From contig OZ244866.1 in the NCBI GenBank assembly GCA_965221185.1, positions 1,550,001 through 1,614,000 of the forward strand: a DNA stretch of 64,000 nt, written 5' to 3'. Positions 16,603 through 25,456 of the stretch are shown one piece after another (the first letter of the stretch is position 1; every line of letters starts with the position of its first letter). Source of the DNA: Aldehydirespirator sp965221185 (GTDB lineage: Bacteria > Actinomycetota > Acidimicrobiia > Acidimicrobiales > Aldehydirespiratoraceae). The notes beneath the pieces were generated by a model, which was given only the letters and a program-made list of their open reading frames with translations, was not told the origin of the DNA and did no database searches. The position numbers were made by a program, and so were the translations under genes.

Positions 16603-17649
16603 ATGCCATCCGCCACCACCCCCGCGGCGATGGGCGGGGGCTTGGGCGCTGCTTCCGGTCTGATCGCGGAGAGAGGCCCGGACGCCCCCACGGCGGGCGC
16701 CGTGCAGGCCGGTACGTCCGACCCTGCGTCCCGGATAGCCCCCGGAAGGGTCCGCATCGACCGCTACGAACTCGACCTCGGGCCGTGGCTGCATCTCGCC
16801 GACGAGCGGGCCCGGCTGGCCCGCCCCTCTTTCCGGCACATCGAGGTCACGCCCCAGGGGGCCACGCTCGGCGCAGAGGTGGGCGGCATCGATCTGGGCT
16901 CCGACCTCGACGACGGCGCGGTCGCCGAGATCCGCCAGGCGCTGCTCGACTACAAGGTGCTGGTGTTCCGAGACCAGCCGATCACTCCGGCCCAGCACGT
17001 GGCCTTCGCCCGCCTTTTCGGCGAGCTGGAGATCCACCCGTTCATAACCGGCAACTCCGACCATCCCGAGTTGGTGCGCTTCGAGAAGGGAGTCGACACC
17101 GGCGGCTTCGAGAACGGCTGGCACCACGATGTCACCTGGCGGGAGGTGCCCTCGATGGGGGCCATCCTGCACGCCGTCCAGGTCCCGACCACCGGCGGCG
17201 ACACCCTGTTCAGCGACATGGGCGCGGCCTACGACGGCCTAGCCGGCGCGGTCAAGGAGCAGATCGACGGCCTCGTCGCGGTGCACGACTTCATGCTCGC
17301 CTTCAAGCACCAAGTCCTCGAGGGCAAGCGGGAGGAGTTCCGGGCCCGGTACCCCCAGGCCCGCCACCCAGTCGTGTGCACCCATCCAGAGACGGGCCGC
17401 AAGCTGATCTTCGTGAACTGCTACTTCACCTCCCACATTGACGGGATGGACGAGGCCGAGGGCGTGAAACTCATCAGGCATCTCGCCGGCCAGGCCAACG
17501 TGGTCGAGTACCAGTTCAGGGTCCGCTGGGCGCCCGACACCGTCGTGTTCTGGGACAATCGCTCCGTCCAGCACTACGCGGCCAGCGACTACTACCCGGA
17601 CGTGCGGGTCATGGAGCGGGCCAGCATCATGGGCACCCGCCCGGCTTGA
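16603..17649 (+). CDS. TauD/TfdA-family Fe(II)/2-oxoglutarate dioxygenase
   Basis: 348 aa. Oxidises an organic substrate (sulfonate, aryloxyalkanoate or similar) using iron and 2-oxoglutarate. Iron facial triad: WHHDVTW (His-x-Asp, near residue 173) and the distal His in RSVQHYAASDYYP near 325, with WDNR just before it and the 2-oxoglutarate-binding Arg at RVMERA. There is an N-terminal extension of about 75 residues before HIEVTPQGATLGAEVGG. Taurine, 2,4-D and alkylsulfate enzymes share these motifs, so the substrate is open. Its start lies 22 bp from the divergent znuC-like gene. Confidence 0.9.
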   Translation: MPSATTPAAMGGGLGAASGLIAERGPDAPTAGAVQAGTSDPASRIAPGRVRIDRYELDLGPWLHLADERARLARPSFRHIEVTPQGATLGAEVGGIDLGSDLDDGAVAEIRQALLDYKVLVFRDQPITPAQHVAFARLFGELEIHPFITGNSDHPELVRFEKGVDTGGFENGWHHDVTWREVPSMGAILHAVQVPTTGGDTLFSDMGAAYDGLAGAVKEQIDGLVAVHDFMLAFKHQVLEGKREEFRARYPQARHPVVCTHPETGRKLIFVNCYFTSHIDGMDEAEGVKLIRHLAGQANVVEYQFRVRWAPDTVVFWDNRSVQHYAASDYYPDVRVMERASIMGTRPA

Positions 17650-17697
17650 CCTGGTCCCTTCCGGGATCGCACACACCCCTCCCAGCTTCGTTCTACT

Positions 17698-18381
17698 GTG
17701 GCGCCGATGGCGCCCAAGACCGACTGGAACCCGATGCTGCGGGGCGAGTTCGACAAGCCCTACTGGCGTGAGTTGCAGGGCTTCGTTCGGGCCGAGCGGG
17801 ACCGACACCAAGTGTTTCCGCCCCACGACGAGGTGTTCGCGGCCCTGCATCTCACGCCGTACGCCTCGGTGAAGGTCCTGATCCTGGGCCAGGACCCCTA
17901 CCACGGTCCCCGGCAGGCCCACGGGCTGTGCTTCTCGGTGCGGCTCGGCGTGGCCAAGCCGCCATCGCTGGTCAACATCCTCGACGAGTTGCACCACGAC
18001 ATCGGCGCTGTAGTGCCCAGCCACGGCTCGCTGGAGCACTGGGCCCGCCAGGGCGTTCTGCTGCTCAACGCCACGCTCACGGTCCGGGCCCGCCAGGCGG
18101 CCAGCCACCAGCGCAAGGGCTGGGAGACGTTCACCGACGAGGTGATCAGGGTGGTCAACGACAAGGAAGAGCGGGTGGTGTTCGTCCTGTGGGGCGGCTC
18201 GGCTCGCCGCAAGGGGTCCCTCGTGGACACCAGCCGCCATGTCGTGATCGAGTCGGCCCACCCGTCGCCGCTGTCCGCTTCGGGCGGTTTCTTCGGCAGC
18301 CGGCCCTTCAGCCGGGCCAACGAGGCCCTCGTCGCGGCGGGGCGCGAGCCCGTGGATTGGGCCATCCCAGAGCTCTCGTAA
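17698..18381 (+). CDS. ung: Uracil-DNA glycosylase (family 1)
   Basis: 227 aa. Excises uracil from DNA in base-excision repair. The water-activating motif GQDPYHG (about residues 65-71) and the C-terminal minor-groove loop HPSPLSA (about 192-198) are both intact, with LLNATLTV and VFVLWGG at the expected places. GTG at 17698 or ATG at 17707 could start it. It is followed on the same strand by an O6-methylguanine methyltransferase, forming a small DNA-repair pair. Confidence 0.96.
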   Translation: MAPMAPKTDWNPMLRGEFDKPYWRELQGFVRAERDRHQVFPPHDEVFAALHLTPYASVKVLILGQDPYHGPRQAHGLCFSVRLGVAKPPSLVNILDELHHDIGAVVPSHGSLEHWARQGVLLLNATLTVRARQAASHQRKGWETFTDEVIRVVNDKEERVVFVLWGGSARRKGSLVDTSRHVVIESAHPSPLSASGGFFGSRPFSRANEALVAAGREPVDWAIPELS

Positions 18382-18513
18382 CAGGGGACCCGGTCTTGCG
18401 CGGGCCAGCGCGCAGATCCAGACAGGCACTTGCGCAGCGGAGGCGTTCCCGTTACGGTCGGAGCCGAACCTTCATCGATGTAATTCGAGCACGAGAGAAC
18501 GGAGATTCTCCCC

Positions 18514-19119
18514 ATGAGAGCAGATCTCGACAGCGCAGAGAACGCCGGCGCCGGCCTCAACGAGCCCGCTCCGGCCCACATGGACACCGACATGCCCGAC
18601 CGGGCCGGCCAAACCCACCTCTGGTTCAGGGCCGACAGTCCCGCGGGCCCGGTGTTCGTGGCGCACTCGAACGGGTGGGTGTCGGGTCTTCAGATCACGC
18701 CGGACGGCCGCGAGCCCGATCCAGGGCGTTTCGTCGACTACATGCGCGACGAGGTGGGCGAGGACGTCGAGCCCGATCCCGACCCCGACCCCAAGCTCGT
18801 GGCCCGGGTGGGCGAGGCCCTCGCCACCGGTCGCACCGATGTGCCGGTCGACCTGTCGTCGCGCTCGGACTTCCATCAAGAGGTTCTTAGGGCCACCGCC
18901 CGCATTCCCCGGGGCGAGGTGCGCACCTATGGGGAGTTGGCCGCGATCGTGGGCCGGCCCAGGGCCGCCCGCGCCGTGGGCACGGCCATGGCCCGCAACC
19001 CCGTTGCGCTGCTGGTTCCCTGCCACCGGGTGGTGCCCAGCAGCGGGGGAGTGGGCAACTACGGCTTCGGCAGCAACCTGAAGGCCAAGCTGCTCGCCGG
19101 CGAGGGCGTCGTTCTCTAG
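18514..19119 (+). CDS. ogt: Methylated-DNA--[protein]-cysteine S-methyltransferase
   Basis: 201 aa. Suicide repair protein that moves the methyl group of O6-methylguanine to its own cysteine. Active site VPCHRVVPSSGGVGNYGFG (about residues 168-186) and the helix-turn-helix GEVRTYGELAAIVGRPRAARAVG are complete. The N-terminal domain is short and acidic (EPDPDPDPKLVAR). It follows ung by about 130 bp. Confidence 0.95.
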   Translation: MRADLDSAENAGAGLNEPAPAHMDTDMPDRAGQTHLWFRADSPAGPVFVAHSNGWVSGLQITPDGREPDPGRFVDYMRDEVGEDVEPDPDPDPKLVARVGEALATGRTDVPVDLSSRSDFHQEVLRATARIPRGEVRTYGELAAIVGRPRAARAVGTAMARNPVALLVPCHRVVPSSGGVGNYGFGSNLKAKLLAGEGVVL

Positions 19120-19123
19120 CCCG

Positions 19124-19750
19124 CTAGCGGGGGCCCGCGGCCACCGCGGCGGGCGCCAGCATCGCAACAAGCTCATCGGCCAGCGAGTCGGAGTCGAGAG
19201 GGGCCACGATCCGGTCGGCCCGGTGGCGGCTCGGCTGCACGTAGGCGTCGTGCATCGGCGCGACCGTCGCCGCGAACTGCCTGCGCACATGGTCCTCCGG
19301 CCGGCCCCGTTCGGACATGTCCCGCATGACGCGGCGCTGAAGGCGCACCTCCTCGGGCACATCCAAGAAGATCGAGTGGTCCAGTCGCGCCGCGACCTCT
19401 TCGAAGGCCAGCAGCAGGATGCCCTCCACCAGCAGTAGGGGAGCGGCCGCCACCCGCTCGAAGCGGCCGCTGAGGGTGTGGGTCGCGAAGTCGTACACGG
19501 GCACGTCCACATCGATGCCCTGCTTCAGTGCGTCGAGGTGCTGGAGGAACAACTCGCTGTCCAGCGAGTCGGGGTGGTCGAAGTTGCGGCGGCGCCGATC
19601 GGCGAAGGGCATGTGTGAAAGGTCGCGGTAGTAGGCGTCGAAAGCCAGGACGCTCGCTTCGTCTTCGCCCAGGCGCTCGATCAACCGCTTGGTGAGGGTC
19701 GTCTTGCCCGCGCCGGAGCCGCCGCAGATCCCGAAGGCAAACACGTCCAC
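19124..19750 (-). CDS. udk: Uridine kinase family protein
   Basis: 208 aa. P-loop kinase phosphorylating uridine/cytidine for pyrimidine salvage. Walker A GICGGSGAGKTTLTKRL (about residues 7-23), FDAYYRDLSHM near 37, NFDHPDSLDSELFLQHL near 55 (uridine-binding segment), the VPVYDFATHT motif near 80, and LLVEGILLLAFEE (Walker B-like). The C-terminus (RHRADRIV) retains the lid-side Arg. GTG start is inferred from the motif position. The 4-bp gap to the convergent methyltransferase leaves no room for a terminator. Confidence 0.88.
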   Translation of the reverse strand: MDVFAFGICGGSGAGKTTLTKRLIERLGEDEASVLAFDAYYRDLSHMPFADRRRRNFDHPDSLDSELFLQHLDALKQGIDVDVPVYDFATHTLSGRFERVAAAPLLLVEGILLLAFEEVAARLDHSIFLDVPEEVRLQRRVMRDMSERGRPEDHVRRQFAATVAPMHDAYVQPSRHRADRIVAPLDSDSLADELVAMLAPAAVAAGPR

Positions 19751-19795
19751 GGGCCGACACCATACCGGTGCCGGGCCGGTGGCATCATTGCGGTC

Positions 19796-20953
19796 GTGGC
19801 GCTGCCGCAGTCCCGGCGATCGGGAATCAGCCCGTTCTACGTGATGGAGGTGATGCGGGCTGCCGAGGAGCGGGCTTCAGCCGGCGGCGACGTGCTGCAC
19901 CTGGAGGTGGGCCAGCCGTCCACGCCCGCGCCCGCAGGGGTGATCCGGGCCGCCCACGCCGCCCTCGACTCGAACGTGCTCGGATACACCACCGCGGCGG
20001 GCCTCGAGGCGCTCAGGAAGCGGATCAGCGAGCACTACCGGTCCTGGTACGGCGCCGATGTCGACCCCGGCCGCATCATCGTGACCTTCGGCGCTTCGGG
20101 GGCGTTCGTGCTGGCCTTCCTGGCCGCCTTCGACGCCGGTGACCGGGTGGTGGTGCCCACCCCCGGCTATCCCTGCTACCGCAACGCCCTGCAGGCGCTC
20201 AACGCCGAGGTGGTGACCCTGCCCACTTCGGCCGAGACCCGCTTCCAGCCGTCGCCGGAGCTGATGGAGGACCTGTGTCGGCGTACCGGATCCGTCGACG
20301 GGCTGGTGCTGGCCTCGCCGTCCAACCCCTCGGGGACCATGCTCGGCGGCCCGTCGCTGGCCGCGGTGTCGGACTGGTGTGCGGCCCACGGCGTCCGCCT
20401 GGTGGCCGACGAGATCTACCACGGGATCACCTACGGCGACCCGGCGCCCACCGCGCTGAGCCTCAACGGTGACGCGCTGGTGGTCAACAGCTTCTCCAAG
20501 TACTTTTCCATGACTGGCTGGCGCCTGGGCTGGGTGGTGGCTCCCGGCGACCTTGTCGAGCCGATCCGCCGGCTGGCCCAGAACTTCTTCGTGGCCGCGC
20601 CCACCCTGTCGCAGGTGGCCGCGGTGGCCGCCTTCGACTGCCACGACGAACTGCAGGCCAACGTGGCCCGCTACGCCGTCAACCGGGAAGTGCTGCTCGA
20701 CGGGCTACCCGCAGCCGGCATCGACCGGCTGGCTCCCAGCGACGGTGCCTTCTACGTGTACGCGGCCGTCGACCACCTCGCGGCCGACAGCCAGGCGCTG
20801 TGCCGCCGCTGGCTCGACGAGCTCGGAGTAGCGGTCACGCCCGGGATCGACTTCGACCCGGCCGAGGGCCACCGCTACGCCCGGTTCTCCTACGCGGGCG
20901 CCACCGACGACACGGTCGAAGCGATGCGACGCCTCCGCGGCTGGACGCCCTGA
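19796..20953 (+). CDS. PLP-dependent aminotransferase, class I/II
   Basis: 385 aa. Fold-type I aminotransferase. Schiff-base lysine in SFSKYFSMTGWRLGW (about residues 225-239), preceded by LASPSNPSGTM near 173 and VADEIYHGITYG near 200; the substrate-carboxylate Arg lies in YARFSYAG near the C-terminus. Closest in style to aspartate or aromatic aminotransferases of the I-gamma group. The amino acid used cannot be told from sequence. Confidence 0.92.
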   Translation: MALPQSRRSGISPFYVMEVMRAAEERASAGGDVLHLEVGQPSTPAPAGVIRAAHAALDSNVLGYTTAAGLEALRKRISEHYRSWYGADVDPGRIIVTFGASGAFVLAFLAAFDAGDRVVVPTPGYPCYRNALQALNAEVVTLPTSAETRFQPSPELMEDLCRRTGSVDGLVLASPSNPSGTMLGGPSLAAVSDWCAAHGVRLVADEIYHGITYGDPAPTALSLNGDALVVNSFSKYFSMTGWRLGWVVAPGDLVEPIRRLAQNFFVAAPTLSQVAAVAAFDCHDELQANVARYAVNREVLLDGLPAAGIDRLAPSDGAFYVYAAVDHLAADSQALCRRWLDELGVAVTPGIDFDPAEGHRYARFSYAGATDDTVEAMRRLRGWTP

Positions 20954-20986
20954 CAGGCTCGAACTGCCGCGACGGATGCCTGCGGC

Positions 20987-21421
20987 TCAGGCGCCGAGTC
21001 GGGTCCGGGCCTCGGCAGAGCGCTCCAGGAGGAAGGCGGGGACGGCAACGCCGTTGACAACCGCCTCGCTGGCTGCGCCATCGGCCGTGCTCGGCTCCAC
21101 GGGTCCGTCGTCCGCTGGCGACGCGGCCCCCTCGGCGGCCTGCTGTGCGGCCCGCTCGGCCTCCTCGGCCTCCCGGTGGCGGGCCACCAGGTAGCGCTCG
21201 TAGTCCTTGGTGCGAACCAGGTCGCCGTGATCGACGTGGCCCACCACCGGGCCGTCGACGAATCTCACCCAATAGCGATTCCAGGTGAAGCCGTTGGCCA
21301 TGGCCACCTTGCCCTCCGTGCCGGATGGAACGCCGGGCAGGTCCGCCACAAGCCGGACCCGCTCGCCCCGCTTGAGAGTGCGGGCCTGGAGCGCGACGGT
21401 GGTGTAGCTCTTGGGCGGCAT
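20987..21421 (-). CDS. Conserved hypothetical protein with an SH3-like N-terminal segment
   Basis: 144 aa, family not recognised. The N-terminal 65 residues (TLKRGERVRLVADLPGVPSG, then NGFTWNRYWVRFVDGPVVGH and VDHGDLV) look like a small beta-barrel of KOW/SH3 type. A charged Ala/Glu-rich helix follows (HREAEEAERAAQQAAEG) and the C-terminus VPAFLLERSAEARTRLG resembles an LLERS-type motif for tethering. ATG at 21421; its 5' end is 24 bp from the divergent amidohydrolase gene. Confidence 0.7.
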   Translation of the reverse strand: MPPKSYTTVALQARTLKRGERVRLVADLPGVPSGTEGKVAMANGFTWNRYWVRFVDGPVVGHVDHGDLVRTKDYERYLVARHREAEEAERAAQQAAEGAASPADDGPVEPSTADGAASEAVVNGVAVPAFLLERSAEARTRLGA

Positions 21422-21445
21422 CGACCGACACGGTAGCGTGACGCC

Positions 21446-22732
21446 ATGGCACCCGACGACCTCCCGGGTCAGTCCGAGAGTGCGACGCCACTTGTGGCCG
21501 GCGACCCAACCGACCCCTGCGACGGCGCAGTCCCGCTGAACGCCGACGACCTCGGCTACCGGCCGTTCGACGCCGACAACCACTACTACGAGGCCCTCGA
21601 CGCGTTCACCCGCCACGTCGATCCCCGCATGCAACCCCGGGTCGTGCAGTGGGTGGACATCGGCGGCCGCAAACACCACCTCGTGGGGGGCAGGCTGGCC
21701 CGGGCGGTGGCCAATCCCACGTGGAACCCCATCGCCAAGCCCGGAGCCCTGCGCGACTATTTCAAGGGCAACCCAGAGGGCCGCAACCCGGCCGACATGC
21801 TGCGCGACCGGGAGCCGCTGCCCGACCACTACATGAACCCGCAGGCCCGGCTGAAGGTTGTGGACGCCCAGGGCCTGCAGGCCGTTTGGCTGTTCCCCAC
21901 CCTCGGCGTGCTCTACGAGGAACTGCTCCGCCACGACGTCGACGCGGCGGTGGCCATGATGCGCGGCTTCAACCGCTGGCTGCATGACGACTGGGGCTAC
22001 AACTGCGAGGACCGGATATTCGGCGCTCCCTACATCGCCCTCGGCGACCCCGCCGCCGCGGCCACCGAGGTGGACCGGGTTCTCGGCCTCGGAGCCCGCA
22101 TCCTGGTCATGCGCCCCGCCGCGGTAACCACCCGCGGCGGCCAACTCTCGCCCTTCCATACGACGTTCGACCCGGTGTGGCAGCTCATCAACGACGCCGG
22201 CGTGACGTTGGTGATCCACGCCTCGGACTCGGGCTACTCCTCGCAGGGCTACGCCGACGACGGGTTCTCCTCGGCCGGGCTGGGCGGCGGCATGGCCGGA
22301 GCCCCCAACCTTCGGGCCTTCGCCATCGAGCGGGCCGCTCAGGACTGGCTGATGCAGTCGGTGTTCGAGAAGCTCTACGACCGCTTCCCGAACCTGCGGG
22401 TGGCCTCGGTGGAGAACGGCTCGGACTTCCTGGCCCCCATGTTCCGCAAGTTCTCCCAGATCGCCAAGAAGAACTACTGGTGGTTCGACGACCACCCCAT
22501 CGACACGTTCAGGGCCCATGTATGGGTGAACCCGTTCTGGGAGGACGACGTGAACGAGGTGACCGAGCTGATGGGCGCCGACCGGGTGATCTTCGGCTCG
22601 GACTGGCCCCACATCGAGGGGATGCCGGAGCCCCTCGACTACCTGGCCGAGCTCAAGGGCTTCTCCGACGCCGACCGCCGTGCCATCATGCTCGACAACG
22701 TCTGTTACCTGAACGAGCCCCAGCCCACCTGA
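21446..22732 (+). CDS. Amidohydrolase-2 family metal-dependent hydrolase/decarboxylase
   Basis: 428 aa. TIM-barrel protein of the ACMSD/amidohydrolase-2 group. The first metal motif is altered to FDADNHYYE (near residue 38) instead of D-x-H-x-H; later landmarks are TLVIHASDSGY near 252, RVASVENGSDFLAPM near 320 and VIFGSDWPHIEG near 385 with the conserved Asp. This long form is common beside fatty-acid and steroid genes in actinobacteria. It is followed 14 bp later by an acyl-CoA dehydrogenase gene, so an operon is likely. Confidence 0.87.
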   Translation: MAPDDLPGQSESATPLVAGDPTDPCDGAVPLNADDLGYRPFDADNHYYEALDAFTRHVDPRMQPRVVQWVDIGGRKHHLVGGRLARAVANPTWNPIAKPGALRDYFKGNPEGRNPADMLRDREPLPDHYMNPQARLKVVDAQGLQAVWLFPTLGVLYEELLRHDVDAAVAMMRGFNRWLHDDWGYNCEDRIFGAPYIALGDPAAAATEVDRVLGLGARILVMRPAAVTTRGGQLSPFHTTFDPVWQLINDAGVTLVIHASDSGYSSQGYADDGFSSAGLGGGMAGAPNLRAFAIERAAQDWLMQSVFEKLYDRFPNLRVASVENGSDFLAPMFRKFSQIAKKNYWWFDDHPIDTFRAHVWVNPFWEDDVNEVTELMGADRVIFGSDWPHIEGMPEPLDYLAELKGFSDADRRAIMLDNVCYLNEPQPT

Positions 22733-22746
22733 GCCACCTGAGGACC

Positions 22747-24072
22747 ATGACCGAGACCGCCTCCGCCCCGCCCGCTACCGGCCTCGACGCGGGCGCCGTG
22801 CGGGCCGAGGTCGAGACTTTCTGCGACCAGAACTGGGATCCAGACCTGACCGTGGAGCAGTGGTGGCGCCTGCTGGCTGGGGTCGGCTACTCCCACCCGA
22901 TGCTGCCCGTGCCCGCGGGCGGCCGCGGCTACGGCCAGGACCAGGCCGCGGTGGTGTCGCTGGTGCTGGTCGAGCGCGGTGTCCTGGGCCCACCCGGAGG
23001 CTTGGGGCGGATGCTGGCCGCCCCAACCATCGCCATCCACGGCACGCCGGAGCAGATCGAGCGGTTCGTTCCCGAGATCCTCGACGGCCGGGTCGGATGG
23101 TGCCAGCTCTTCAGCGAGCCCAACGCCGGCTCCGACCTGGCCAGCCTGCAGTGCCGGGCCGAGCGCGACGGCGACGAGTGGGTGATTTCAGGACAGAAGG
23201 TGTGGACCTCCGGGGGCCAGGTCGCCGACAAGGGCATGCTGCTGGCCCGCACCGATACGGACCTGCCCAAACATGGGGGCATCTCGTGGTTCGCGTTCGA
23301 CATGGATCAGCCCGGCGTGGAGGTCCGGCCCCTGACCGAGATGACGGGGCGGGCCCTGTTCAACGAGGTGTTCATCGACGAGGCCCGGGTGGCCGACAGT
23401 GCCCTGATCGGCGGGCTCAACAACGGCTGGCGGGTGGGCAACACCACTCTGATGGTGGAGCGGGCATCGCTGGGAGCGTCGGGCCGCAAGCCGCCGGAGC
23501 TCATACCCGGCCCCAAGGGCGGCGTGCTGGGCCGGCGGGCCGGAGACTTCGTCGGCCGATCGATGGAGGCCCTCGACGGCGTACCGTCGCTGGGCATCGA
23601 CCTCTGGTGGTGGCTGGTCGACCTGGCCCGCAAGAACGGCACCGTCGCCGGCAGGGTGCTGCGCGACGATCTGATGCGCCTGTACGGGCTCATCGAGATC
23701 AACCGGCTGTCTATCCAGCGGGCCAAGGCCGGCGGCCGGGCCCGAGCGGCCGGTGAGCGCAGCGAACAAGGAGCGGGCGACCCCGCGAGCGCGGCTGCGC
23801 CCAACATCGCCAAGCTCACCATGAGCGAGCTGACCCGGTCGTTCCGCGACATCGGCCTGCGGGTCGTCGGCGCCGACGGGATGCTCATGGGCGACTCCGA
23901 CAGCCAGAGCGGTGGCCGCATCGGCGAGGTGGCGCTGTTCTCGCCCGCGCCCTCCATCTACGGCGGCACCGACCAGGTGCAGCGCAACATCATCGGCGAG
24001 CGCGTGCTCGGGCTGCCCAGGGAGCCCGGCCCGCCCCGCGACACTCCGTTCAGCCAACTGCCCAAGAACTAG
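22747..24072 (+). CDS. Acyl-CoA dehydrogenase with an in-frame repeat-derived insertion
   Basis: 441 aa. FAD enzyme oxidising acyl-CoA to 2-enoyl-CoA. Seen: QLFSEPNAGSDLASL near residue 120 (FAD/substrate loop), VWTSGGQVADKGMLLART near 156 and IYGGTDQVQRNIIGERVLG near 405 (C-terminal FAD signature). In the helical C-terminal domain, where relatives usually read AKAGG followed shortly by the next helix (NIAKLTMSEL), an extra stretch GRARAAGERSEQGAGDPASA is present. It is encoded by the same repeat seen between genes elsewhere in the window. The insertion keeps frame and falls at an inter-helix loop, so the enzyme may be active. Confidence 0.9.
   Translation: MTETASAPPATGLDAGAVRAEVETFCDQNWDPDLTVEQWWRLLAGVGYSHPMLPVPAGGRGYGQDQAAVVSLVLVERGVLGPPGGLGRMLAAPTIAIHGTPEQIERFVPEILDGRVGWCQLFSEPNAGSDLASLQCRAERDGDEWVISGQKVWTSGGQVADKGMLLARTDTDLPKHGGISWFAFDMDQPGVEVRPLTEMTGRALFNEVFIDEARVADSALIGGLNNGWRVGNTTLMVERASLGASGRKPPELIPGPKGGVLGRRAGDFVGRSMEALDGVPSLGIDLWWWLVDLARKNGTVAGRVLRDDLMRLYGLIEINRLSIQRAKAGGRARAAGERSEQGAGDPASAAAPNIAKLTMSELTRSFRDIGLRVVGADGMLMGDSDSQSGGRIGEVALFSPAPSIYGGTDQVQRNIIGERVLGLPREPGPPRDTPFSQLPKN
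23739..23800 (+). repeat. Dispersed repeat fragment G (in frame inside acyl-CoA dehydrogenase)
   Basis: GCCCGAGCGGCCGGTGAGCG followed by CAGCGAACAAGGAGCGGG matches the repeat core with a G for C change and one extra G after ACAA. It is read in the same frame (RARAAGERSEQ) as fragment F in the DinB-like gene. Confidence 0.8.
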
Positions 24073-24131
24073 CGCCCTCGCCCGCCCGAGAGCACGACTG
24101 GGCGCCCGAACCACCACCAGCAGGAGCACCT

Positions 24132-24614
24132 ATGAGCCGGCCCGTCGTCGAATCCATCCATCTCGCAGCCGCAAGCCATCTTCCCATGAAGCCCGTGCCG
24201 CTGGTTCTGGCCGAGATCGGCAAGGGGCTGGTCGGGGATCGCTACCACGGCGCGACCCTGCGCCAGGTCACGGTGCAGGCGGCCGGCGAGCTGGCCGAGG
24301 CTGCCGCCCAGGCCGGGCGCCCGATCGACCCGGGCCGCACCCGGCGCAACATCACCATCTCCGCCGACACCGTGCCCCGCACGCCCGGCCATCGCTGGTC
24401 CATAGGCGCAGTCGAGCTGGAAGTGACCCGCGACGCGGCTCCCTGCACGCTGATGGAAGAGATCTTCGGCAGTGGCGCCCAGGAGAGCCTCAAGGGCCGC
24501 GCCGGAGTTGCGTGCCGGGTGATATCCGGCGGCGAGATCGCGGTGGGCGATGCGGTCAACCTCCGGATGGAAGCCGAGGACACGGTAGGGCTGGGCGTCC
24601 GGGCAGCTTCGTGA
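24132..24614 (+). CDS. MOSC domain protein
   Basis: 160 aa, a stand-alone MOSC (molybdenum cofactor sulfurase C-terminal) domain. GLVGDRYHG (about residues 35-43), RTRRNITI (near 71) and the conserved Cys in DAAPCTLMEE (near 103) are the family landmarks. Such proteins may bind sulfide or molybdenum cofactor for transfer to or use in detoxifying oxidoreductases; the partner is not evident here. Its TGA overlaps the next gene's GTG (GTGA). Confidence 0.9.
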   Translation: MSRPVVESIHLAAASHLPMKPVPLVLAEIGKGLVGDRYHGATLRQVTVQAAGELAEAAAQAGRPIDPGRTRRNITISADTVPRTPGHRWSIGAVELEVTRDAAPCTLMEEIFGSGAQESLKGRAGVACRVISGGEIAVGDAVNLRMEAEDTVGLGVRAAS

Positions 24615-25390
24615 CCGACCGGGTGCGCCTCGAGGTTGACGGCGCCGTCGCCACCATCATCAACAACAACCCGGCCAAGCACAACGCCTTCGACGACGAG
24701 ATGGACGTCCGGCTCTTCGAGATCCTCGAAGAGCTCGCCGGACGGCCGGAGGTGCGAGCCGTTGTGTGGCGGGCCGAGGGCCCCAGCTGGTCGTCGGGCC
24801 GCGACGTGTCCGCCATCGGCACCAACGTCACCGAGCTGACCCACCACGAGCTGATGGTCCGGGGACACAGGGGCATCCAGCGGTTGTGGGAGCTGGACGC
24901 TCCGGTGATCGCAGCCATCGGTGGCTGGGCTATGGGCGGGTCGTTCCAGCGGGCCCTGCTGTGCGACATCCGCATCGCGGCCCACGATGCCCGCTTCAGG
25001 CTGCCCGAAGTGGGCCACGGCGTCATCCCCGACACCGGCGGCGTGAGCGTGCTGTACGAGATGTGTGGCCACGGCCTGGTTGGCGACATGGTGCTCACCG
25101 GGCGCACGCTGACCGCGGAGGAAGCGCTGGCCCACGGCATCGTGTCGCGGGTGGTGCCGCCCCACGACCTCGACGCCGAGGCCCGGGCCATGGCCGAGGC
25201 CATCGCGGCAGCGCCTGCGGTCGCTGTGAAGCTGGCCCGGCGGGTCATCTCGCAGCTGGCCCGGCCCCAGCAGCGGGCCTCCATGGCCGACGAGCTGATC
25301 TTCCAGACGTTCCTCAACCGCAGCGACGACTTCACCGAGATGAAGGCGGCCAGAGCCGAGGGCCGGTCGCCGCGCTACACCGGGAGCTGA
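24611..25390 (+). CDS. Enoyl-CoA hydratase/isomerase family protein
   Basis: 259 aa. Crotonase fold. NNNPAKHNAFDDEMD near residue 17, WSSGRDVSAIG near 58 (first oxyanion strand) and AAIGGWAMGGSFQRALLCDIRIA near 99 (second); PEVGHGVIPDTGGVSVL near 132 holds the catalytic region with Glu kept in PEVG and Asp in place of the second Glu. It overlaps the MOSC gene by 4 nt and precedes a dienoyl-CoA-reductase-like SDR, so these may process unsaturated acyl-CoAs together (inference). Confidence 0.9.
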   Translation: MTDRVRLEVDGAVATIINNNPAKHNAFDDEMDVRLFEILEELAGRPEVRAVVWRAEGPSWSSGRDVSAIGTNVTELTHHELMVRGHRGIQRLWELDAPVIAAIGGWAMGGSFQRALLCDIRIAAHDARFRLPEVGHGVIPDTGGVSVLYEMCGHGLVGDMVLTGRTLTAEEALAHGIVSRVVPPHDLDAEARAMAEAIAAAPAVAVKLARRVISQLARPQQRASMADELIFQTFLNRSDDFTEMKAARAEGRSPRYTGS

Positions 25391-25456
25391 CGTGTCGCGG
25401 CGAAGTTCAATCCGCTTTGCCCCATCTGCGGTGGTCAACTCCTTGAAGTTCGCTGG

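Noticed and set aside
15441..17441. Long plus-strand frame with runs such as MAVIMAVAAVVVVVVVAMAV
   Set aside because: It is the antisense of the His-rich tail of the zinc ATPase (CAT/CAC codons read as ATG/GTG) followed by antisense and out-of-frame dioxygenase sequence; no family features.
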